A stretch of DNA of 64,000 bases from Novosphingobium sp. KCTC 2891 (GTDB taxonomy: Bacteria; Pseudomonadota; Alphaproteobacteria; Sphingomonadales; Sphingomonadaceae), in NCBI RefSeq assembly GCF_025938155.1, contig NZ_JAPCZG010000002.1, forward strand, positions 124,001 through 188,000, given 5' to 3'. The notes beneath the pieces are model-generated. The model ran no database searches, was not told the DNA's origin, and worked only from the letters and a program-made list of their open reading frames with translations. The translations under genes and the position numbers were made by a program. Positions 42,271-50,766 of this stretch are shown here, piece by piece (the stretch's first letter is position 1; each line of letters begins with the position of its first letter).

Positions 42271-42366
42271 TCCACGCATGGCGCGCCCGCAAGCCGCAAT
42301 TCGGTGAAACATTGCACGCCGCCGGGCGTATCCTGTCCGCCTCGACCATTTGCCGGAGAGCCTGCC

Positions 42367-43482
42367 ATGCGCGTCGGAACCGTCCGCGAGATCAAGAACC
42401 ACGAATACCGCGTCGGGCTCACGCCCGAGAGCGCGCATGAACTCGTCGTTCACGGCCACGAGGTGTGGGTCGAAACCGGCGCCGGGCTGGGCATTGGCGC
42501 CGCCGATGCGGACTATCTGGCTGCCGGCGCGAAGATCCATCCCGACGGGCGCTCCGTCTTCGAAGGCTGCGAGATGGTCGTGAAGGTCAAGGAGCCGCAG
42601 GCCGCCGAACGCGCCATGCTGCGCGAAGGGCAGGTACTCTACACCTACCTCCACCTCGCGCCCGATCCGGAACAGACCGCCGATCTGGTGAAGTCCGGCG
42701 TCACGGCTATCGCCTATGAAACGGTGACCGGTGCCGGCAACACGCTGCCGCTGCTCAAGCCGATGAGCCAGGTCGCCGGCCGAATGTCGATCCAGGCCGG
42801 CGCCACCGCGCTTGAAAAGGCGCACGGCGGGCGCGGCGTACTGCTCGGCGGCGTTCCGGGTGTGATGCCGGGCAAGGTCGCGGTGATCGGCGGCGGCGTG
42901 GTCGGCTTCAACGCGGCGCAGATGGCGGTCGGCCTCGGCGCCGACGTGACCGTGCTCGACCGCGATCCCGAAGTGCTCGAACGGCTGGGCATCCACTTCG
43001 AAAGCCGCGCCAAGACGCGCTTTTCCAACCGCGCCAACCTTGCCGAAAGCGTTGCCGAGGCAGACCTCGTGATCGGCGCGGTGCTGATCCCCGGCGCCGC
43101 CGCGCCCAAGCTGGTCACGCGCGACATGCTCGGCACGATGAAGCCGGGCGCGGTGCTGGTCGACGTCGCCATCGACCAGGGCGGCTGCTTCGAGACGAGC
43201 CATGCCACCACCCATGCCGAGCCGACGTTCGTGGTCGATGGCATCGTCCACTATTGCGTGGCCAACATGCCCGGCGCGGTGGCGCGCACCAGCACCTATG
43301 CGCTCAACAACGTGACGCTGCCGCACGCGCTGCGGATTGCCGATCTGGGCTGGAAGGAAGCGCTGCGCCGCGATCCGCATCTGGCGGCAGGGCTCAACGT
43401 CCACGCCGGCAAGATCACCTATGAGGCGGTCGCGCGCGAACTGGGCTACGCCTACACCTCCTCCGCAGAAATACTTATGTGA
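42367..43482 (+). CDS. ald: Alanine dehydrogenase
   Basis: NAD-dependent interconversion of L-alanine with pyruvate and ammonia. The 371-residue protein starts [20 protein letters not shown], has the catalytic Lys in [11 protein letters not shown] near residue 73, [20 protein letters not shown], the Rossmann motif [20 protein letters not shown] near 175 and [15 protein letters not shown] with the catalytic Asp near 270. Length matches the family. ATG 42367 has GGAGAG 8 bases upstream. Controlled by the divergent Lrp-type gene, by inference. Confidence 0.97.
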   Translation: MRVGTVREIKNHEYRVGLTPESAHELVVHGHEVWVETGAGLGIGAADADYLAAGAKIHPDGRSVFEGCEMVVKVKEPQAAERAMLREGQVLYTYLHLAPDPEQTADLVKSGVTAIAYETVTGAGNTLPLLKPMSQVAGRMSIQAGATALEKAHGGRGVLLGGVPGVMPGKVAVIGGGVVGFNAAQMAVGLGADVTVLDRDPEVLERLGIHFESRAKTRFSNRANLAESVAEADLVIGAVLIPGAAAPKLVTRDMLGTMKPGAVLVDVAIDQGGCFETSHATTHAEPTFVVDGIVHYCVANMPGAVARTSTYALNNVTLPHALRIADLGWKEALRRDPHLAAGLNVHAGKITYEAVARELGYAYTSSAEILM

Positions 43483-43521
43483 TTTAACGGGTCGGAAGGC
43501 CTGACGCGCTATGCTCGCGTC

Positions 43522-45252
43522 ATGGCGTGGGAACCAGAAGCACGGATTGCATGTGCAAGGCGACTTGCCGCTGCGCTCGTGCTCGCCCTGCTCGCCGCAT
43601 TCCTGCCCGCTGCGGCCACGGCGCGCCCGATCGTCCCGGCCCAGCTCTGCCACGCCAGCACGGGGGCTGCCCAGACCCCGTCCGATGTAACCCGCGGCGG
43701 CCTGTGGACGTGTTCGTCCGGCGGCTGGTCGATCGCGGGTGAATCGCTCTACCTGCGCTTCACGCTCGACCGCGCCGAGCCGCCGCCGCGCAGCTTCGTC
43801 ACGCTCGCCACGCGCTATAGCCGGGTCACGATATGGGCGATCGATGCAGGCGGCGCGGTGCGCACCGCCACGCTTGCACCCGATGCCGCACGCCACCTGC
43901 CCACCGGGCCGCTGATGGTCCTGCCCATGCCGCCAACCTCGGCGGCGACACGTACGGTTATCGTGCGCATATCCCATCCCTGGACCAAGGCGGCCGGCAG
44001 CGAGGCCCGGCTCGACAGCAGTCCCGCCGGCAGCGGCTGGCCCATCCGACAGGTCGTGGCAATGGCGGTGATCTGCGGATTGCTGGTCGTGCCGCTGCTG
44101 CTCAACGGTTCGATCTATGCGGCGCTGCCCGAACGCTTCGTGCTGTGGCACCTGGCGCTGACCGGGTCGATGTTGATGCAGATGCTGATCGGCACCGGCT
44201 TGATCCACCTGCTGGTGGACCTGCCCGAAACCGTCGAAGGCCCGCTGTCCAACACATGCTATGCGGTCATGGCGTCCGCCGCGCTGATGTTTGCCGCGGA
44301 TTTCATCGAGCCGGGCACGCTGCCCCGCCGCCTGCGCCGCCTGCTCCGCCATGCCGCCGCCGCGATCTTCGCGGTGGGGATGCTGGCCGCCACGCCGCTA
44401 GCCGCGATGCGCCCCTATTCCACGCTGCTGCTCCATCTCGACATGGTCCCCGCGATCCTGCTGTTCGGACTGGCGGCCTTTGTCGCATGGCGGCGGGGCA
44501 GCCGCGCAGCGGTATACCAGGCGATCGGCTGGGGGCCGATGGTCATGGCCGGGCTGTGGAAGATCGCCTGCTACATCCTGCCGCCCGCCCACCCCACCGA
44601 CGCCACTGTCGTCTATCAGCTCGGCCTTGCGGTGCAGGTGCTGGTGACCACGCTGGGCATCATCAACCGCTTCGGCGACATCCGGCGCGAGCGCGATTAC
44701 GCCACCGCCCGCGCACGTGAACTGGAAGGCGTCGCCGGCCATGATCCGCTGACTGGCCTGCGCAATCGCCGCTCGATCGAGAAGCGCTTCGAGGACCTGC
44801 TCGACAACGGCTTCCGCACGATGGCGGTGCTCGATCTCGATCACTTCAAGGCAATCAACGATTCGCACGGCCACGCGGTGGGAGACGACGTCTTGCGCGC
44901 AGCGGCCGGCGCATTGGTCGACGATGCCGATACCCGCGCGATCCGCATGGGAGGCGAGGAATTCATGCTGCTGCTGCGCGGTGCCGATGCCGCGGAGCGC
45001 GCGGAACGCTGCCGCCGCGCGATCAGCACGCGAATCAGCGCCGAAGTGCCCGGGCTGGACCGGATGGTCACGGCCAGCATGGGGCTGGTCGAGCACGACC
45101 GCGCAGGCCGCCTGCACGTCGATTTCGCGGCGCTCTATGCGCACTGCGACCGCCTGCTCTACGAAGCCAAGCGGCTCGGCCGCAACCGCACCATGCGCGA
45201 GCGCGTCACCGGCTTCACCACCGACCGCGCCGACCTGCGCGTGGTCGGCTAG
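43522..45252 (+). CDS. Membrane diguanylate cyclase with 7TM sensor
   Basis: A 576-residue c-di-GMP synthase. After a signal-like helix (residues about 12-34) comes a periplasmic region of about 130 residues, then seven hydrophobic helices (about 175-390), the 7TMR-DISM architecture. The GGDEF domain covers about 400-565: HDPLTGLRNRRS, LDLDHFKAINDSHGHAVGDD and the active site RMGGEEFMLLL. The I-site RxxD is not present before it (DADT instead), so product inhibition may be lost, unlike the other cyclase in the window. The stop shares CTAG with the convergent thioesterase gene. Start ATG 43522; no strong ribosome-binding site. Confidence 0.9.
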   Translation: MAWEPEARIACARRLAAALVLALLAAFLPAAATARPIVPAQLCHASTGAAQTPSDVTRGGLWTCSSGGWSIAGESLYLRFTLDRAEPPPRSFVTLATRYSRVTIWAIDAGGAVRTATLAPDAARHLPTGPLMVLPMPPTSAATRTVIVRISHPWTKAAGSEARLDSSPAGSGWPIRQVVAMAVICGLLVVPLLLNGSIYAALPERFVLWHLALTGSMLMQMLIGTGLIHLLVDLPETVEGPLSNTCYAVMASAALMFAADFIEPGTLPRRLRRLLRHAAAAIFAVGMLAATPLAAMRPYSTLLLHLDMVPAILLFGLAAFVAWRRGSRAAVYQAIGWGPMVMAGLWKIACYILPPAHPTDATVVYQLGLAVQVLVTTLGIINRFGDIRRERDYATARARELEGVAGHDPLTGLRNRRSIEKRFEDLLDNGFRTMAVLDLDHFKAINDSHGHAVGDDVLRAAAGALVDDADTRAIRMGGEEFMLLLRGADAAERAERCRRAISTRISAEVPGLDRMVTASMGLVEHDRAGRLHVDFAALYAHCDRLLYEAKRLGRNRTMRERVTGFTTDRADLRVVG

Positions 45253-45686
45253 GCGCCTTCCGCCGGCGGGACCGCATCCGGCAGGCCCGCATCCGGCAGA
45301 AATGGGGCCGCCACAGCTTTCGGCACGCGCAGCAGTCGCCCGCTCGCCTTGTCGAGCAGCGCCCAGGTCGTCTTCGCGCTCACGATCACCTTGCCGCGCG
45401 CATCGGTGAAATCGACCCTGCGGTCGAACCGCGCGCCCGATGGCGCTTCCGGAATGAATGTCTCGGCGGTCACGCTCTCGCCCTCGGCGATGTTGCCGCG
45501 ATAATCGATCTCGTGCCGGGTCACGACCCAGACGTAGGCCGCCTGGTGCGCGGCGCTGGCCACCGCTTCCCAGTGCGCCACCGCCATCGCCTCCATCCAC
45601 TGCACCCACACCGCGTTGTTGACGTGGCCCATCACGTCGATGTCGCCGGGGCCGGCCGTGAAAGTAAGGCGATGGCGGTTGCTCAC
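45249..45686 (-). CDS. Acyl-CoA thioesterase, 4HBT hotdog fold
   Basis: A 145-residue hotdog-fold thioesterase of the YbgC/4-hydroxybenzoyl-CoA thioesterase type. The catalytic Asp region is GDIDVMGHVNNAVWVQWMEA near residues 14-33, followed by RHEIDYRGNIAEGESV. Hydrolyses acyl-CoAs; the exact chain is unknown. It starts 10 bases after the stop of the upstream peptidase gene on the same strand, so probably cotranscribed with it. Confidence 0.88.
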   Translation of the reverse strand: MSNRHRLTFTAGPGDIDVMGHVNNAVWVQWMEAMAVAHWEAVASAAHQAAYVWVVTRHEIDYRGNIAEGESVTAETFIPEAPSGARFDRRVDFTDARGKVIVSAKTTWALLDKASGRLLRVPKAVAAPFLPDAGLPDAVPPAEGA

Positions 45687-45696
45687 GATCCCCGCC

Positions 45697-47796
45697 TCAC
45701 GCCGGTACGTCCAGCTGCCACAGGATGAAGGCGAACTCCTCGGCCACTTCCTTCAGGCTCTCGAACCGGCCGGACTTGCCGCCATGACCCGCGCCCATAT
45801 TGGTCTTGAGCAGCAGTTCGTTGCGATCGGTCTTCAGCTCGCGAAGCCGCGCGACCCACTTTGCCGGCTCCCAATAGGTCACGCGCGGATCGTTCAGCCC
45901 CGCCGTCACCAGCAGCGGCGGATAGTCCTGTGCGCGCACCTGGTCGTAGGGCGAATAGGAATGGATCAGCTCGAATGCGGCCTTGTCCTCGATCGGATTG
46001 CCCCATTCGGGCCATTCGCCCGGCGTCAGCGGCAGGGTCTCGTCCAGCATGGTGTTCAGCACGTCCACGAACGGCACGTGCGCCACCACCGCGCCGAACA
46101 GGTGCGGATCGGAATTGATCACCGCGCCCATCAGTTCGCCGCCGGCCGAACCGCCGGAAGCGGAAATGCGCCCCGCCACGGTGAAGCCGCGCTCCACCAG
46201 CCCGTTCGCCACATCGACGAAATCGTTGAAAGCGTTGGTGCGCTTCTCCAGCTTGCCGTCCTTGTACCAACGCCGGCCCAGATCGTCGCCGCCACGGATA
46301 TGCGCGATGGCATAGGCGAAGCCGCGATCCACCAGGCTCAGCCGCGTGGTGGAGAAGCCCGGCCCGATCGCGATGCCATAAGCGCCGTAGCCATAAAGGT
46401 GCAGCGGCCCACCTTGCGGCCGATCCTTGCGCCACAGCACCGAGACCGGCACCAGCGTGCCATCACGCGCGGGGATTTCCAGCCGCGCGGTATCATAGAG
46501 CCCGGCGTCGTAGCCGCTGGGGATTTCCTGCACCTTGAGCAGTTCGAGCGACTTGCCCGCGACGTCGTAGTCATAGACCGACGCCGGGCTGACCATCGAT
46601 TCATAGCTGACGCGCAGCTTCTCGACCGCCCATTCGGGATTGTCGCCCAGCCCGGCCTCATAGCTCGCCTCGGGGAACACGATCGGCTCGATCCGCGCCG
46701 GGTCGTCGTAATAGCGCACCTCGATCCGGTCGAGCCCGCGCACCCGGCCCTCGACCACGTAGAAATCGCGGAACAACTCGAACCCGGTCAGGTAGAAATC
46801 GTCGGTGCCCTCGATCAGCGTGGTCCACTCCGCCGGGGCCGTAAGCGGGGCCGTCGCCAGACGGAAGTTCTCGTGGGTGTCGTTGGCATGGATGTAGAGC
46901 ACGCCGTCGCGCTCTTCGACGTCATATTCGATCCCTGCCACGCGCTCGCGCACCAGGATCGGCGGGGCCAGCGGATCGTCCGCCGGCACCAGCCGCACTT
47001 CGTTGGTCTCGTGGTCGCCGGTCGAAAGGATCAGCCACTTCTCGTTGGCGGAAAGCGCGGCGCCGGCGCGGAATCCCTCGTCGTCTTCATGATACAGCTC
47101 GACGTCTTCAGCCACCGGCTGCCCCAGCCAGTGCAGCCGCACGTTGTCGGTGCGCCAGTTATCGTTGGCGAGAGAATAGACGAGGCCGGTGTCGCCCTTC
47201 ACCCAGATCAGGCCGGAATTGATGCCGGGGATCTCGTCCGGCAGCAGTTCCCCGGTAGCGATCACCTTGATCCGCGCGGTGAAGCGTTCCGACCCGTTGT
47301 CGTCCACCGCCCATGCCAGCCGGCTGCCGTCGCTGGAAACCGAGATCGCGCCCAGCCGGAAGTATTCCTTGCCCTCGGCCAGCGCCACTTCATCAAGGAT
47401 CAGCTGGTCGGCGCTGCCATCGGCGGGCGCGCCCACCGGTCGGCGCCACCACTTCTTGTATTCCGCGCCTTCCTCGAACTCGATCCAGTAGAGGAAGTCG
47501 CCGTCCTTCTGCGGCACCGAAGTGTCGGCTTCCTTGATCCGCCCGCGCATCTCGGTGAACAGCGTGTCGATCACCGGCTGACGGTCCTTCATCCGCGTCT
47601 CGAACCACGCGTTTTCCGCTTCCAGATGCGCCAGCACCTCGGCGTCCTTCACCTCCGGGTATCCCGGATCGCGCAGCCATGCGTAGTCGTCGGCCACGGT
47701 CACGCCGTGGTGGGTGAAGCTGGACGGTTTCTTCGCGGCGACGGGAGGAGCGAGCGGGGCGGTTGCGGCGGTGGCCGCAGGGGTGGTTTCTGCCAT
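45697..47796 (-). CDS. ptrB: S9 family serine peptidase, oligopeptidase B
   Basis: A 699-residue prolyl-oligopeptidase-family enzyme cutting peptides after basic residues. N-terminal seven-bladed propeller region (residues about 80-420), then the alpha/beta-hydrolase domain with the nucleophile in ISASGGSAGGELMGAV near residue 545, the Asp in LNDPRVTYWEP near 630 and the His in NMGAGHGGKSGRF near 670. It lacks a signal peptide; the first ~25 residues are an Ala/Thr/Pro-rich stretch. ATG 47796 is favoured over 47805. Divergent from the aminopeptidase P gene with 67 bases between starts. Confidence 0.93.
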   Translation of the reverse strand: MAETTPAATAATAPLAPPVAAKKPSSFTHHGVTVADDYAWLRDPGYPEVKDAEVLAHLEAENAWFETRMKDRQPVIDTLFTEMRGRIKEADTSVPQKDGDFLYWIEFEEGAEYKKWWRRPVGAPADGSADQLILDEVALAEGKEYFRLGAISVSSDGSRLAWAVDDNGSERFTARIKVIATGELLPDEIPGINSGLIWVKGDTGLVYSLANDNWRTDNVRLHWLGQPVAEDVELYHEDDEGFRAGAALSANEKWLILSTGDHETNEVRLVPADDPLAPPILVRERVAGIEYDVEERDGVLYIHANDTHENFRLATAPLTAPAEWTTLIEGTDDFYLTGFELFRDFYVVEGRVRGLDRIEVRYYDDPARIEPIVFPEASYEAGLGDNPEWAVEKLRVSYESMVSPASVYDYDVAGKSLELLKVQEIPSGYDAGLYDTARLEIPARDGTLVPVSVLWRKDRPQGGPLHLYGYGAYGIAIGPGFSTTRLSLVDRGFAYAIAHIRGGDDLGRRWYKDGKLEKRTNAFNDFVDVANGLVERGFTVAGRISASGGSAGGELMGAVINSDPHLFGAVVAHVPFVDVLNTMLDETLPLTPGEWPEWGNPIEDKAAFELIHSYSPYDQVRAQDYPPLLVTAGLNDPRVTYWEPAKWVARLRELKTDRNELLLKTNMGAGHGGKSGRFESLKEVAEEFAFILWQLDVPA

Positions 47797-47863
47797 GCCT
47801 CGCATCTATGATCCCTGCATGGCGCCCGCAAGGCGCACCGATCCCGTCCAAGGACAAGACCCG

Positions 47864-49669
47864 ATGCTGATGCACACCCATGAAGCCCGCCTCGATGCGC
47901 TGAGGAAGGAACTCGCGCACCAGGGGCTCGACGGCTTCGTCATCCCCATTTCCGACGAACACATGAGCGAATATGTCGGCGCCTATGCCCAGCGCCTCGC
48001 CTGGCTGACCGGTTTCGGCGGCTCGGCGGGCAGCGCCGTGGTGCTCAAGGACAAGGCCGCGATCTTCATCGACGGGCGCTACACGCTGCAAGTGCGCGAT
48101 CAGGTCGATGGCCGGCTCTATGAATATCAGTCGGTGCCGCAGACCTCTATCGCCGCATGGCTGGGCGCGAACGCGCCGGAAGGCGCCAGGATCGGCTACG
48201 ACGCATGGCTCCATTCGAAGGGCTGGGCCGAAGGCGTGGCCAAGGCGCTGGCCGGCCGCAATGCCGCGCTCGTCGCGGTCGATGCCAACCCGGTCGACGC
48301 AGTGTGGCAGGACCGCCCCGCCCCCTCGCTCGCCCCCGCGCTGGTCCATGACGACGCGCACGCCGGCCAGCCGGGCCATGAAAAGCGCGCGGGCGTCGCC
48401 GAATGGCTCGCCGCCCAGAAACTCGACGCCGCCGTGATCTCCGCGCTCGATTCGATCGCCTGGCTGCTCAACGTGCGCGGCACCGATGTCGAGCGCACGC
48501 CGGTCGCGCTGTCCTATGTCCTCGCCCATGCAGACGGCACCGCCGATCTGTTCATCGCCGAGGAAAAGGTCACGCCCGAACTCGTCGCCCACCTTGGCAA
48601 CGCCGTCCGCATCCAGCCGCGCGAGGCGTTTCTGGCCGCGCTGCACGCCCTGTCGGGCAAGAAGGTGGCGGTCGATCCCGAACGCGCCGTCGCCGCGATC
48701 TTCGCCGCGCTGGAGCAGGCCGGCGCCACCGTCGTGCCTCTGACCGATCCCACCGTCCTGCCCAAGGCGATCAAGAACCCGGTCGAGCAGGCCGGACACA
48801 AGGCAGCCCAGTCGCGCGACGGCGCCGCCGTGTCGCGCTTCCTCCACTGGGTTTCCAGCGAGGCGCCGAAGGGCGGCGTGACCGAACTGGCCGCTTCCGA
48901 CCGGCTCGAAGCCTTCCGCGCCGAAGGCGGATTGCTGCGCGACCTGTCGTTCGACACCATCTCTGGCGCCGGGCCGAACGGCGCGGTGGTCCACTACCGC
49001 GTCAGCCCCGAAACCAACCGCCCGCTCGAACCGAACAGCGTCTACCTCGTCGATTCGGGCGGTCAGTATGTCGATGGCACCACCGACATCACGCGCACCG
49101 TGTGGATCGGCCCCGATGCCCCGCCGGCCGAAGTGAAGGACCGCTTCACCCGCGTGCTCAAGGGCCACATCGCGCTCGCCCGCGCGGTGTTCCCCAAGGG
49201 CACCGCCGGCAGCCAGCTCGACAGCTTCGCCCGCCAGTTCCTGTGGCAGGCCGGCCTCGATTATGCCCACGGCACCGGCCACGGCGTGGGCAGCTTCCTG
49301 TCGGTCCACGAAGGCCCGCAGCGCATCGCCAAGGCGGCGGGCGGGCAGGCCGGCACCGGGCAGGATCTCGTGCCCGGCATGATCCTCTCGAACGAGCCGG
49401 GCTACTACAAGACCGGCGCCTACGGCATCCGCATCGAGAACCTGATCCTCGTGGAAAAGCGCGAGATTCCGGGGGCCGAGAGCGAATTCTACGCCTTCGA
49501 AACGCTGACCCACGTGCCGATCGAACGCGCGCTGGTGGATGTCGCCCTGCTCACCGCGGAGGAGCGCGAGTGGTGGAACGCCTACCACGCCCGCACGCGG
49601 GAAGTGCTTGGCCCGCAGCTTTCGGGCGCGGATCTCGCCTGGCTGGAGGCCGCCTGCGCGCCGCTGTGA
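47864..49669 (+). CDS. Aminopeptidase P family (M24B) metallopeptidase
   Basis: A 601-residue Xaa-Pro aminopeptidase of the long, eukaryote-like type (XPNPEP1-like, three domains). Two creatinase-like N-terminal domains precede the catalytic pita-bread domain from about residue 310, with metal ligands in LVDSGGQYVDGTTDITRT (two Asp near 394 and 405), HGTGHGVGSFLSVHEGP (His near 467) and later Glu in SNEPGYYK and RIENLILVE. Removes N-terminal residues before proline. ATG 47864 has AAGGACAA upstream; the longer open frame into the antisense of ptrB is rejected. Confidence 0.93.
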   Translation: MLMHTHEARLDALRKELAHQGLDGFVIPISDEHMSEYVGAYAQRLAWLTGFGGSAGSAVVLKDKAAIFIDGRYTLQVRDQVDGRLYEYQSVPQTSIAAWLGANAPEGARIGYDAWLHSKGWAEGVAKALAGRNAALVAVDANPVDAVWQDRPAPSLAPALVHDDAHAGQPGHEKRAGVAEWLAAQKLDAAVISALDSIAWLLNVRGTDVERTPVALSYVLAHADGTADLFIAEEKVTPELVAHLGNAVRIQPREAFLAALHALSGKKVAVDPERAVAAIFAALEQAGATVVPLTDPTVLPKAIKNPVEQAGHKAAQSRDGAAVSRFLHWVSSEAPKGGVTELAASDRLEAFRAEGGLLRDLSFDTISGAGPNGAVVHYRVSPETNRPLEPNSVYLVDSGGQYVDGTTDITRTVWIGPDAPPAEVKDRFTRVLKGHIALARAVFPKGTAGSQLDSFARQFLWQAGLDYAHGTGHGVGSFLSVHEGPQRIAKAAGGQAGTGQDLVPGMILSNEPGYYKTGAYGIRIENLILVEKREIPGAESEFYAFETLTHVPIERALVDVALLTAEEREWWNAYHARTREVLGPQLSGADLAWLEAACAPL

Positions 49670-49741
49670 TGCCCGGTTGCCGGGCGCATTGTTCGTGATA
49701 TGTTCTCGGCACGCGACTCGCAGCGCAAAGGGAGAAGACCA

Positions 49742-50113
49742 ATGATCGGATACGTGACGCTCGGCACCAGCGACCTGGAAAGGGGCGCGAAGTTCTACGA
49801 TGCGCTTGCCGCCGAAATGGGCACCGCGCGGATGATGGAATGGGACGGCGCTATTGCCTGGGGCACGCCCGGCGGCGGCGCAGGCATCGGCCTGACCAAG
49901 CCGTTCGACGGCAATCCCGCCACTGTCGGCAACGGCGTGATGGTCGCGCTGGAAGCCAAGGACAACGCGCAGGTCGACCGGCTCCACGCTGTCGCGCTCG
50001 CCAACGGCGGCACGTGTGAAGGTGCGCCCGGACCGCGCGGCGACGGCGGGTTCTACGCCGCCTATTTCCGCGATCCCGACGGCAACAAGCTCAACGCCTT
50101 CGTGATGGGCTAA
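49742..50113 (+). CDS. VOC family (glyoxalase-fold) protein
   Basis: A 123-residue single-domain vicinal oxygen chelate protein: YVTLGTSDLERGAKFYDALA at the N-terminus and YAAYFRDPDGNKLNAFVM at the C-terminus are the two beta-alpha-beta-beta-beta ends. Only some metal-binding residues of glyoxalase I are kept, so the activity is unclear. ATG 49742 follows GGGAGAAG at ideal spacing; the upstream frame to 49700 is rejected. Seven bases before the next gene, cotranscribed. Confidence 0.85.
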   Translation: MIGYVTLGTSDLERGAKFYDALAAEMGTARMMEWDGAIAWGTPGGGAGIGLTKPFDGNPATVGNGVMVALEAKDNAQVDRLHAVALANGGTCEGAPGPRGDGGFYAAYFRDPDGNKLNAFVMG

Positions 50114-50119
50114 GGGACG

Positions 50120-50515
50120 ATGCCGGCACCGCGCCTCGACAGCCACCCCGTCCACCTCGGACGGGGCGGCCGCGCGGTGCCGCAGCCCGCCTTCACCGGG
50201 CTGGAATGGTATGGCGATTATGTTGCCCGCCACGCTGCGGACGGCGCGGAAGGGCGGCTGGTCACCATCCATCATTTCACCGAAAGCTGGGACAGCTGGG
50301 AAATGCACCCGGCGGGAGACGAACTGGTCTGCTGCCTTTCGGGCGGCATGACGCTGCACCAGCAGCACGCCGATGGCACCACCGCGACGGTGCTGCTCCA
50401 GCCCGGGGAATACGCGGTGAACCCGCCCGGCACGTGGCACACCGCGGATCTCGATGGGCCGGCCAGCGCCTTGTTCGTTACCGCCGGCATGGGCACGCAG
50501 CACCGAGCCCGCTGA
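50120..50515 (+). CDS. Small cupin-domain protein
   Basis: A 131-residue single cupin. After an N-terminal arm, the cupin strands show EMHPAGDELVCCLSGGMTLHQ (two of the usual metal-binding positions: His near residue 60 and Glu near 65) and VNPPGTWHTADLD (His near 108). It may bind a metal, but the substrate is unknown. It starts 7 bases after the VOC gene stop, suggesting a two-gene unit with a shared role in small-molecule detoxification; that is only a guess from context. Confidence 0.85.
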   Translation: MPAPRLDSHPVHLGRGGRAVPQPAFTGLEWYGDYVARHAADGAEGRLVTIHHFTESWDSWEMHPAGDELVCCLSGGMTLHQQHADGTTATVLLQPGEYAVNPPGTWHTADLDGPASALFVTAGMGTQHRAR

Positions 50516-50569
50516 GCTGGCCCCCGCAGAGCCGGGCTTTCGCGTGGATGAACGGATCGGTGAATGCGT

Positions 50570-50589
50570 GACAAATTGCGACAAATTGA
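50570..50589 (+). promoter_or_regulatory. Tandem 10-bp repeat upstream of the EF-hand gene
   Basis: GACAAATTGC followed directly by GACAAATTGA: two units in the same phase as TTGCGACAAN found at 10682. OmpR-type regulators bind such sites, and an OmpR-family regulator is encoded just downstream (51501). A TATATC at 50626 could be the -10 of the promoter. Confidence 0.5.
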
Positions 50590-50679
50590 CCGGGCGCATG
50601 GCATAGGCCTGCGACAACCCGCACCTATATCAGTGTTCAGGAAGTTGCGGTGGCTGGCAGTCCAGTCCCCCCACGATAA

Positions 50680-50757
50680 CCGGAAGAGAGCATCCCTCCC
50701 CCTTCCTCTCTCCGGTGGCCGGCCCCGCAGCTTCCCTCTCTTTTTTCAGGACCGGAG
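50680..50757 (+). promoter_or_regulatory. Leader with two mutually exclusive hairpins before the EF-hand gene
   Basis: CCGGA-A-GAGAG (50680-50690) pairs with CTCTC-TCCGG (50706-50715). The 3' arm region CTCCGGT (50710-50716) is also perfectly complementary to ACCGGAG (50751-50757), which holds the Shine-Dalgarno of the gene at 50767. One fold exposes and the other hides the ribosome-binding site, as in a riboswitch or thermosensor. A pyrimidine run CTTCCCTCTCTTTTTT lies between. Confidence 0.4.
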
Positions 50758-50766
50758 CCGATCGCG

